DNA of 64,000 nt. Origin: Watersipora subatra. Lineage: Eukaryota; Bryozoa; Gymnolaemata; Cheilostomatida; Watersiporidae. Made by a program: the position numbers and the translations under genes. The notes under the pieces are model-generated. The model was not told where the DNA came from, did not search any database, and saw only the letters and a list, made by a program, of their open reading frames with translations. How positions within the stretch are numbered: position 1 is the first letter of the stretch; every line of letters begins with the position of its first letter. Below are positions 12,501 to 24,500 of the stretch, in pieces. The stretch is taken from assembly GCF_963576615.1 (NCBI RefSeq), contig NC_088714.1, positions 40,400,572 through 40,464,571 of the forward strand, written 5' to 3'.

Positions 12501-15500
12501 TACCGATCTCATGTACATCAAGTTTGTCGGCAGGATCACCAAGCAATGCTGACCTGTCCAACATGTCCCCAACCAACTCTGCTGATGAAGGTTTTTGTAG
12601 CACTTTCTTAGAGGTGATGAGAAAATGCAATTTTTCTATTCATTTACCTTATTTAAGGTACATTTGGTTAGTTGCCAAATCTACTGTCTCCGTTTGTCAT
12701 CACTCCTCATCTATTGTCACCATGTCACACGTTGGCTGACATGGTGATAATGAACAGCTAACTGTTCTCACCTGTGTGGAGAAAGCATTATTCCTTTGTC
12801 GGACCACAGGAAACAAGTACCAAATCAGCGAGCACATTTTATAACCAACGGCTTTGAAAAAGGTAAAATATGATGCAGCAGTTTAATTAAAAGTTCTGAA
12901 TGTAGCTTTGGAAACTACCAACCAAAATTCCGTTGCAGTTTTTGGCATTTACAAAAAGTGATCCGATGAATGGAATCAAGTGCTGGTGATGTCGGATGGT
13001 ATTGACCGTGACTTATAACCTCAATACTCAAGTACATGCACTAAATATTTCCTAGCATCTTATTGCTGAATAAATTATTTGTAGACTGTATTAGACTGTA
13101 TTTTCAAACTGTATTAATTATTGCTATCATAAAAATCTTGTTTAAACTTAATAATCTTTTACATGATTATTTTACGTAGTTATATTTATATTTTTTATTA
13201 TATATAACATCAAGTTTCTCATCTGAGTGACAATATCCTAACTTTGAACATAGTGAGAAGTTTACAGGTATAATTCTTGGACTGCTTGTATAAGCCGTAC
13301 ACCTAACTATTAAACAAAATTTTATGTTCACAGGTGCAACTTGTACACAAGGATTTACGGTAAATCACAAGTATAGATGATCTAAAATACAATCTATGTT
13401 GAGCACTGGCAAATGAGGTACAAATGAAAAATTAAGCATCTACATCTGTACCTACAGAGTAGTGCAATAAGTAAAAGCCACAAAAGTAAATATAAAATCT
13501 AATAAACTTTAACTATTGTAAATTAATAACTTCGTAATTGGCTTCATTCTTAGATACCAAGTACTAGCTAATTTCAGTTATGTTTTGTCTATTAAAGGAT
13601 TTGTCATGAAGCCCTTATTGCTTCACATCAAACTAACCATTTGATCTATAAGAAAGTTATAAATATAATTACAAAAATAAATTTCTGAAAATATAGACAG
13701 TGTTTGAGCACACAGTAGATTGCAATTGGTGAGGCTTTTTTAGGTTCAGCCTGGCTTCTGCATCTTTTGTATCATTTGGGAAGGTTTAGGCTCCACCTTC
13801 ATCTCTAAAAAACTGGATACTGGAATCAGTCGTAGAAATCGACCGTAGCTTCAGCCACTTCAGTCCCGCCTTGACTGTTGGCTATCACTTGCCGAGCCCA
13901 TCTTTCCGGCTAGTCAGGTAATAACTGACTGACCAGTCGGTATTTTAGCATCAGTGCGAGGGGGTCTGCAGAGGCACCTGGCTTGGATGACAGGCTGACT
14001 AGAGTTTTCGGCTTTGCTAGAGCTATTCTTAGTTGAGGCCTCAGAGGCTAGGCTGGTGCCTTCTTTGGCAGCGCTGGTGAGTCTCCATGTAGGCTCTTGT
14101 TACCTCTTCTTTCTATGGCCTTGTGCCTGCTCTCCATGACTGGCTGTGCCAGCTGATCATTTAGGATCCATCAGGCTATGACCAGGGAGAGGGTACACTG
14201 CTTCATGGGCAGAATCATAGCCAGTCATGTACCTTGAAGAACTGAAGCCACTTGGGGTTGTAAACTGGTACACCATGGCTTCTCTTTATGCAACATCACC
14301 TGGTCACTTGATACATGCTGTCGCATGCAAGGACACACGAAGATGGCAAAATGCCGCAGTACAAGATCAGCCCTGTTAGCAGCTGGTTTTGTAACCACAG
14401 AAACAAATTTATCCTGCCGGTTTTACTGAACAGTTGCTATGCTGGCCCACATATCCTGATATTTATCTATTTATGTCCTTATCACAGCCTTCCTGGCAGG
14501 GGCTCATTGATCTAGATAAGCTTTGGCTATGGTGACTTGCTGGTAGTTGGCAGTCCGCGGTAACAAGCTCTTCTGGCTCGGTCTCTATGCTGACCTAAAA
14601 GACTCAAACAGGGCTCGAAGCTGTCGACCTGTTCCACTTCCTCTAGCCAGTCATAGTTCTTGAGAATTTTGAGTGACCCAAACTCTTCTGAACCAGATTC
14701 GGTAACGGCTCCTCTTAGCTCCCTTTAGTTAGTCGCTTTGACGGCCCGTGGCTTCTTTCGGAGGCTCAAGTGTGGACCAATTGTGACTTGAAGCGAGCAC
14801 AATCCGCTTTAGAATGAGAAACAAATATGCTTTTAAATTCAGTCAGGCTAAGGCACTTCACATTCTTAGTCTTCTTATTGGCAGAGGACCCTATTGCCTC
14901 GTCTGAGTTTGACATGATCACAAGCTACCACACAATCACAGGCTCCTCATCTGAGTCTAGTAGATCGTCCAAGCACTCTTCTCTTGCCTCTAAGGATCTC
15001 AGTTGGCTATTCACCTCTTCTAAGAATCTTTGAGCGTAACCTTTTAATAAAAGACCATATCAACACGGTTGCCAAAGACACAACCTTTTACGGCTTTGAC
15101 TGGCAATATCCCTCAGCTGTCAGTCCAGTTAAAAATTTGACTGTTGAGAGATATCATGAAAAGCTGTTTGTGCAACTTGCTCTGTATTGCTGCCGATTGT
15201 TGTGCTTAATTACTCTGTTGGTCTGGGGGTGACATGGGGTAGTGTGTGACTTCTCCATATGCCAAAATTGACACTGCTCTGTCATCAGGTGACTGTTGAA
15301 CAATGTGCATCTGTTTCGGCAAACCTATGTAGCAGCATACTTTTTTGTCAAGGGTGCTGGCTACCACTGGCGCCATGGCCTTTGAAAGTTCCAAGCATCT
15401 AGTCATTGGGTGAAATGAGTCAGTCACGATCAGTATTCACTTGTTACCTTTTGTTGTCATTGGCAGTGGCCCCATCAAATCTACTGCTACATTTTGCTAA

Positions 15501-18500
15501 GTGCATCTATCCTACAGCTTTTGGCTGTCCTTGCCTCACCTCATTTCATGACTTGGCTCACCTCCCAACTCTTGATCAGTCCCCTAACGATTTTAGTCAG
15601 TCCTAAATTAGGCAGAGGCGACAGGTTATCTTACTTACCACAGAATGAGCCTATATGTGCGTTTACCACGCGATATTCTCTCTGACAGATGACAGGCAAA
15701 TTGCATCCTATCTAAACAGGTCATCGGGCCCAAATTTTGCATCATAGCTGGTCATGGGGCAGAATTTGGGCTTTTAACACTCCATCCATACTTATCCTGA
15801 AAAATTGCCAGATTTTGTGTATTTTCCAGAACTCTTGACTCCCCATCTTCAACTCTTGTTGCTCCCACGTCAGCTCCTCTTTCCCGACAGTGCTCAGTGC
15901 ATGGTGGCTATGGACCCTTAGCTAGTGGCCAGCATTTGTGCCACTTTCTTGCCAATGTCATCTCAAACTTTTACTCAAATTGGGTTGCAAGGTTTTAGAG
16001 TGGCTTCGGCTGGCTTGAAGTCAACCTCTCTAGCTGCCACATTGAAGGCAGCAGGTTGACCTAAATGGCCAACTATCTTGCATGCGATCCTGGTGACTTC
16101 CAACACAGGTTCTCGATGGCGAGCTCCTTTTGAGAGGGTTCGACAGTTCTCAGCTCAATGAGCCCACACTGTCTGCAGATTTTGCATATCTGCCAGCAGA
16201 ACCCAGAGGCATAACTGGATCCACCAGCAAGGATCTCTGCAACCCCTTTACGGCAACACAATAAACCAACTACTTGATTTAGTGGAGAGGTATAGATATA
16301 ACGTAAAACTTCTAATTGAACGCCACCTTTATTTGAACGTCGCCTTTATTTGAACGCCACCTTTATTTGAACGCCACCTTTATTTGAACGCCAACTTTAT
16401 TTGAGCACCACTAAAGAAGAAGAGTTAAAAAATAGAGTGCCATAGCATTAAAATAGAGGTTTTACAGTATTTATAAAAATAAATATTTGAAAATACATTC
16501 AATGTTTGTGCATACAGCGAACTGCATATAGTGAAGCTTTTCAATTACTGATTTGCTTATAATATGATAGCCAATCTACACATAATACCCAGTCATATGT
16601 TAATGCTACGTAAAGATGGTGAAGGCGAAATTGACATGACAGAAACATTGACAAAGTACAACAACTAATAATAAACCAATAGTGTGATTAATTTACCAAA
16701 AAACTTGTGTTCATTCGCCACCCATTACTTTGTCTAGATTAGGAATAAATATCATTTTACTAATACCCATAATCTAGGGAAATTTTTAATTGACTGCATC
16801 TCACTACACAAAAAAAGATATATGCGTGCATGAACTGATCTCAGTCAAAAGGTCCCAACCCTGCTCTGCTAAAACCTGGTTTCATTCTGACCAATTCACC
16901 AGGCAGACAGCCAGATAGCTCATATTCCCCGATTTAGTGCTTGTTAGATGCTGCTGCACCTGATCTCAAGAGATGTGTTGCCAGCTGCACAGACAAACAA
17001 ACAAAGCAAAATGCTGCATCAAATAGTGCTTGCTTCTTTTGTTGCTTGGAGTGAAGCGGCAAAGCATTGGTCTTTTCTATTGTTTAGTGCTGTAGCTACT
17101 GTGTCTCATATCTTGGTTGAGAGGTATCCGATTGTATTCACGACCGATTCTCTACGTCTCCAGTGATGGGAAAAGTTGACATTTAGGCACCTCTGGTCTC
17201 AGTACCTTTACTGAGAGTGCTTGGGGAGAAGCGGGTTCCATTCTCTTCTTGGCCAGGTCCAATTGTATCATGGATATCCAACTGTCACTTTTAAAGCAGG
17301 CGTCTCTGCTACAGCCTCCTTCTGCCAGTCAAGTTTGTCATGCAGTATGAGGGAGCCGCTTCATCAGGCAGGTTTAGCTTGCTGGTTATCTCTTTTTCAA
17401 AGTCTTGGCCTTTGTAAAACCTTGGGAACAGGAACATTGACTGAGTACAACAACTAATAATAAACCAACAATGTGGTTGACGTACCACAAACCTATGTGT
17501 TCATTCACCACCCATTACTTTGTCTAGATCAGGAATAAATATTATTTCACTAACACTACTAATCTAGGCAAACTTTCAATTTGTCTAGATCCAGCGACAC
17601 CAAAAAAGAAATACTAGTTTCCATGCAAAATACAAATACATTCTTGTTCATGTATTATCTATAATCATAGATTATGAAAATTTTTTTACCTTTTATAATT
17701 TCTGTTTACAGATTCTAGGACTGACCATGCATTCACTTCTTTAAATACTTTGAAAGAGAAGATAACTGTTTATTTCAACAATCTTCTCCAGTCTGCTAGT
17801 GAGAAGTTAACAGAGATTTGCATGACAGATAAACAAATATGGAAAGTTTTAGACGAGGAGGAGGTTGAGTGTGCTAACATAATACAGATGATAGAAAAAG
17901 CTCGAGATGAGCAGGTAGTTCTGTTTTCACACATTTTTAATTTGTGTTAAAGAATTCATTTTCATTCCCAAAGTGACATGTTATCAGCTTTTGGCTTTCC
18001 TAATTATCCCATGACCAAACACAAGCAAAGCGATTGTTTGGGAGATTTATGATAAATGCACATGTGCACACAACTCCCGAAAAGTTATCTGGTAACGACC
18101 GTTACCAAACCCTAGTACCAAAATCTCTTCAACAATTTTAACCATTTTTGTGTAGAGTCGTTCAAGTATAATAATGATACAAAACACATATAAACCTATT
18201 TAAATATGTTACCAAGTCTTTGAAAGGTTACCACAATATCCTAAAACTAACCCATCTGATTGGATGATACATAAATAAACAGATTAATTTGGCCTAAAAT
18301 CGAAATAGAAACTTGAGAAACCTTTTTTAGTCAAAATTAAGATCGGCCAACGAAACGCCAATAAGGCCGTGCGACAGATAGTATAACCATTAAGTCGTCA
18401 AAATTTCACTAAAAAAACGTGCACATTTCACCAGTCTATGGCATTGTTCAATTGCTGAAGGTTTCTGTAATTAGCTTGGAAGTAGTGAAAAGTGATCGTT

Positions 18501-21500
18501 TCTTTTTTGCCGATTTTATTTTTCGAATTAATTATTTGATTTTATAAAAAAATTATTATAATATTTAGTTATGAAAATAATCATTAGAAATTAAAACATC
18601 GAAGTATATACGTAATAATTGCATTGTCGAATTGCCGAAGGCTTCTTTAATTAACGTAGACCGTTTGAGACGTAGACTGATTTACAGGTACGAAAATGTG
18701 GTACACAGTTTATCAGCCTATGTTTTTTGTTCAATTATCGAAGGTTTCATTAAATTAGCTAGAACATTAGCCAGATTTCTTTAAATCTTATCTTCAAGCT
18801 AGGGCCGAACTACAATGCCCCTTTGTGACAAGAATATTTCTTTATGTTACTCCAATTTTCAGAAAACTTCCAGACACGTTAATTCTAATGCTTGCTTTCT
18901 GTTACATATTGCTGTCAAAACCATTCTACATTCAACACAACCAACTTTCAACTTTCTAACACAACTTTCAAACTGTGTATATTACACGGCAGCTTGCCAT
19001 TTTACTTTTAATATTGCATTTCAGAGATATAATAAACATATTTCATTATTGCTGTTGCTAGTTAAGTTACGTACAGTAGGTTAGGCCTACAGCTTGAATT
19101 AATATTTATTTTATTGTTGTAAAACATAGGTTTGAGATAGTAGTAGATTAGGTATGATTTTTATACAGCCTTTTGTTTCGCATAATTGACCTTTTGAATT
19201 TTATTTCAAAACAACTTGACAACTACCATGGACATACAACCTTCCAGAACATCACGTCGTCGCAGTGGCCGTCATGTCTGCCAATTATTACGGAGGAGGA
19301 GAAATATAAGGTCCTCACAGCAACCATCAACACCAAATGCTAATGTTCAACAACACGCTACTCAAAATAATTACAACAAATCATCGGATTCAGAGAATCA
19401 TTTAGTTAGATTTTGTAGGCGAAGCCTACCACATCTAACTAAATAATTCTACTTTTGCAGATTCTGACCTTTTTTAACTACTTTTTTAACAACCAGCAGT
19501 ACCCTTTTTTTCCATTATCACTTTGGTCAAGGGCTGTATGACAGTGAGATTTCTAGTAATACACCTGTTGTAGAGGGCTTAAAAATTAAATTGTTAAAGA
19601 ACAAGTCTTACCAAGTAGTCTTATTTGTTATGTAATAATCACAGTGAATACATAAGTTCACCATTCCAAATCTGTTGATTGCAATAAACAGCATCTATGA
19701 AAAGGCTCCGCAAGTGCAGCGTAGCAAGAAATCTTCTAGACTATGATTTGGTTTCAGATTGAAATGATCAGAGAGGAAAGTGAGAGACTAAAGGAGCAGA
19801 TCTATGAGCACCAGAGAGAGCTGACAGATCAAGTAGAGTCATACAATACAGAGTTGATGGCTAAGAAAGAGAGATTGGAGGAGTCGTGTACAGAAGTAAG
19901 GAAGTGGTTGAGAGAAAGTCATGTGATTGAGAAGGTGGAGCAGAGGCAGCAGATGACAGATGAGCTGGTGAATAACACAGATCTAATGATTGACTGCTCC
20001 CTTACCAGGACTCCAGCCTTTATACAGACTAGTGAGTACATTTAGTTCCTTTCTGATGTGGAAAATAAACTCAAATCATCTTTAACAACTTTTATATAGT
20101 TACAGTGATGTTGGAGGTTGTATAATTGCTTAACCAATGAGGTCCTGATCCTTAATAATCAGTATCACTATTGGTCATTATCTTAATTACACAGTAAATA
20201 GTTATGGTCAGGTGTTACATGGTATCCTAGGAAGACTAAAGGTTTTATAATTGCTGTTATGTGGTTCAACTATGGTTTAGAAACGTTACAACAATAAAGT
20301 GATATGGGAAATCTTTAGATCTAAAATGACACAAAACATCAGGTTATAAGCTCTAAACATAGTTCTACGTTATTCTATTTGCATGTATTTAGTTATTTAA
20401 AGGGAGAGTAAACACAATTTGCTGCTGAAGGCCAACTTTTACCCTATTTGTTTTGTGTAATTTTCTTCGTTTAGAAAAATATAAATTATTTCTTACAACA
20501 GATAAATACTCAGAATAATATTTTAAAAACAAAAAATGCCCGTTCATTCACATATAACTGAGTACAGAGTCTTTTTTCAATTGCATATTTTGCAAAAGTC
20601 GGATAGATAACGCTATTGCTAAAATGAGTGTGAAAGGGACTCGCAACTGGGAACACTGACTCTTAATCAACCATCCAATCATGAGACACGTAGCATTTGA
20701 CCTGAATCGTGATCTAATGTGAGGGACATCGCACATCTCCCGCAATTGTGACAATCAGGAAACAAGTGCACATTTAGAACACGTCTTTGATCGTAGTTGC
20801 TAATACACATATTGCTAAAATATTTCAACTTAAATTTATTTCTGTCGTTGTTCTATTACGTTCACAATACAATGGCTAAAAGACTCACAGCTAAAACAAC
20901 CACTCCTTATAGAAGCTACCCAATTGATGACGAAGTTGAAGATGGGCAAAGATATAAATATATCAGTGGTGAACTACTCAATAAGCGCAAGCGAAAAAGA
21001 CAGTCAGATTCATCATCGTCTTGTTCAACAACGATTAGTATAGCAACGACCAAGAGCACTATTATTACTACCACTGCTTCAACTACAATTGCTTCACCTA
21101 CTACTACCTCTACCGACGTCTTACCAACTCCAGATAAATTTTGCAAGTGTGGCAATTGTTCTGACTTGCCGACAGCTATTGAAAAAAGTATGTTGCTACA
21201 CTAAAAATTTCGCTAATACAAACTTTCAGGATGATTAGTATATTCCCGGTATAAATAGCTGCATCTTGCAGTCTAATTTACTAATACATCAGATATTGGG
21301 GAAAGTTGCCATACAACTCTCATGGTTCAAGCATCAAAGGTATCTTGACTTCAGAGGAGATGCTCTTCTGTTCACTAACATGACTAATTTAAACTACAGA
21401 CACCAGAAACTATATAGATTTCGTCTACGGGTACCTTGGAAGAAGAAACCGGAAAGTTATTCCTTCATGCGTTGTTGCCTACATACGCACAATGTGGCCT

Positions 21501-24500
21501 GATCCAAATGGGAGTTATGTAGGCTTCAAAAATGTGGAATCGGAAGATGAAGATCAGAATGACGCAGATGAAGTGGAGCTTTTTATTATGAATGAAGGAA
21601 ATTAATGTAAGTTCAGTTGTGAGTTGAGCAAAATATGGTTTTTATAAATCTTTTAACTGAATCTGACAGCAACGTTACTTAGCTGATCTTCATGACTAGT
21701 ACAGTGAATAAGTGAATAATGTATGGTTTGAGAAATAATTATATTTCAATCATTTGACTTGCGCCATGACATAAAAACACCACATTTAACAGCTTACGTT
21801 ACATAAATCTAAATTGTGTTATACAAAGAACTGCATAACATTTATAATTTGAATAGCCTGTTATACTGATTTTATCAAAAAATATCTCACATAAAACTAA
21901 TCACATAATAATTCTAAAATAATTAAAATTTAAAGCTAGTTATCAATTGTATTATTACAATCTCTGCATAAGTTTATCTTTAATGTTGTACAAGCTGTAA
22001 AAGTTGTATCCTTGCTGAAGAGTAGTATAATCCATGTATAATTTTATTGCAGATACAGCTTACCAGTCAGAATTTTTCTTCCCACATTCGCATTGTGATC
22101 TATCACTGCTAGTTTAATTCTTGTAAAATATCCTGGGGATCAAAGTCTACTCGCTTTGGTGCATAACTTAATATGAGGCTGTGGAGGTTTTCTAAAGCAC
22201 CCGTGGGTTGACCATGGTTCAACAGACGCAATGTGTTTAGCAGTCTCGCTTGCCCTAACGCATCACAAAGGACTTGGTGCCCTGCACTTCCTGGAATTAA
22301 CCGTTTCACCTTTCTTTCCATTTCTCTGTAAACATCAAATTATTTGTTGTTATTTTTTAAGATATTATAAATCTGCAAAGTTTTTGTTTATTAAAATGTC
22401 AACCAGCTGCAGAATATTTAACCATTTGTACAATTTCTGTTTACTATTATGCAATAAATGACTACATATTCTTATATCACAAACCAAAGGCATTTTAAGT
22501 GATATATAAAATATTACCAGTATATTACACCTCTTCCTGTGCTTTGATATTTCTGAATATATTATTAGATTCAACATATAGCTTTTATGCCAACATTGGG
22601 TATAAATAATATATTTTTTCATCACTCACGGATCAATTGGTTCATGAGAGCACTGGATGACCTTGTGTCCTGGAAAGCTCCTGTGAATATTAGCGACATG
22701 GTTTGTATACTTGCATGAGATGATTGCTAAAATTATAGAGAAAAAAATAAATGCCAACACAAACAATAACAAACTGAGGCCTAATTTAAATCTGCAATTT
22801 ATTATTATATAATTAGATTGTAAAAATTAGGTTTTCTTTTGATGAAACAGCGTCACAAAACTACGCAAATACTACAAATATAATCATGTAGGCTAATCGC
22901 TTCAAGTGATCTGTAAAGCCTATATTAATAATGATAGCATGAATATAACAATAATAATGCAATCCAAATTTTCTGATAATATTAGTCATATATTTTATGA
23001 ATAATTAAAGCATTTCCGACAATTCAAACCGAACAGAAAATTTAAATTCCTTTACTAACTTTTACTCCGTTAACCAAGTTAATTCAAGTAAATCAGGTTA
23101 ACATCAAACGTAGCCTATGCAACTCAGCCTGAGTCTCATTGTCACCCAGTCATATCAAATCTTTTCTTTGTACTAATGTACAGTACTACATATTTTGACT
23201 TATTATATTTATTATTTTCTATTATAAAATATCTATATTTGTTATTAATATTTATTTAAAATTCTTCATAAATTACTTACGGTTGAGGTTTTCCTGTTTG
23301 ACGATGCTCACTTGCTGTATGGTACAACACCATTAGGGAATGGAACTTCTCCCTCTTTCACTCTTAATCTTGTAGTTGTCCCAAATTGCTCCAAATAAAG
23401 CTGGCTCTTATGGAAGTGCCTAATGCACACGATGGCACTATCAAGTAGTCTGCGAAAATGTAAGTCGGCACGCTTTGCCTTAGACAGCCATAGTTTTGCT
23501 CAATTTGACGACTGAGAGACAGGAACTCTAAACAATGTTATGCTACGACTTCTAGTGTCAGATTCACAACTAGCAAAGAGACATTTACCTATTGTAATTA
23601 ACTGACTGTGGTTGAAAGAAAATAAAATGCGCTGAATTACTAACGAATAAGTAAAGAAAGCGTTACTAGAAACGGCTTTATTACGACTCAGTGATGGTCC
23701 AACGTAAATGCACCAAAATATATTTTCAACTTTGAACTTGCTAAACTAGTAAAAATATCTGCTAAAAGTTGGTTTTCTTGTTCAATTAACATAGTATCAT
23801 GCATTACCAATCATATAAAACAATGTTAAAATTATGTGTTTACTTTCACTTTAAACATCATGATGTTAAACAAACTGTTAACAGCATCTGAAAACAGCTG
23901 ACTCTCGTACATATAATCACTTCATTCCTCACTCTATTAGTCTCTTTGTAGCTTTATGAATTGTAGCTTCATGTTTCTCAATCAACTTGAGAATATATAC
24001 AAACTTAGCAAGTCAGTTGATGATATCTGCACATCACTATGTATTATTGTCTAGCCTACTACAAAGTAAGCCTTACAAGATAGCTGAGTTTGTTAGTTAT
24101 GTTATTGACTGATGCTAAATAATTATGGGGGTAGTTACCGAACCACCCCACTTTCATCTCTTCTGATGAATTCTATTAGTACCATTATTTCAATAAATTT
24201 ACTGATTCTAAAGACTAGCATGTCCTGATTTGAGTGAACCTGTTGTTCATAGTCTAATCTTACACCTGTTTCGCTACATCATCATATTATAAAATTATAA
24301 CTGCCTTCTAATGCGGTTATAAGTTATTAGAGCATAGTTTAAACAGTTTTAATTTTGTATACAGCCAAGTTAATAAAAAAACCTGCATTCACTAGTGACC
24401 TCTTCAACTACTCATAAGTCTATCTGTAAAAGAATTATAGTGTATTCTATGAAGAGCTACTCAGGGTAAATAGATGTAGTTTTCACTGTTTGTAGTTTTG

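Larger units (their letters stand above)
13669..16545 (-). mobile_element. Gypsy-type retroelement fossil, minus orientation
   Basis: A GC-richer block with pol remains on the minus strand. The integrase core lies at about 15490-15206 ([16 protein letters not shown], then a [11 protein letters not shown] end). Remains of integrase zinc-binding and earlier pol sequence run from 15500 to 16260 with many stops. Related segments of about 70 bp at 13669-13738 and 16467-16540 (shared AAAATAAAT, TGAAAATA, CAnTGTTTG, GCA(C/T)ACAG) bracket it and may be terminal-repeat remnants. Confidence 0.5.
17915..19757. other. TRIM intron 6
   Basis: AT-rich. It holds a thrice-repeated 40-bp motif (18442, 18622, 18728) and a long imperfect hairpin at 19394-19450. 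Open frames at 18815-19084 and 19216-19446 (basic, Q/N/R-rich) show no recognised domain. Confidence 0.5.

Noticed and set aside
13669..13738. LTR of the intron 5 Gypsy fossil, with 16467-16540
   Set aside because: Only about 70 bp of similarity without clear TG..CA ends or target duplication; noted as possible terminal remnants but not annotated as LTRs.
19216..19446. Small basic protein frame in TRIM intron 6
   Set aside because: No recognised domain; its 3' end is the hairpin at 19394-19450, so coding is doubtful.
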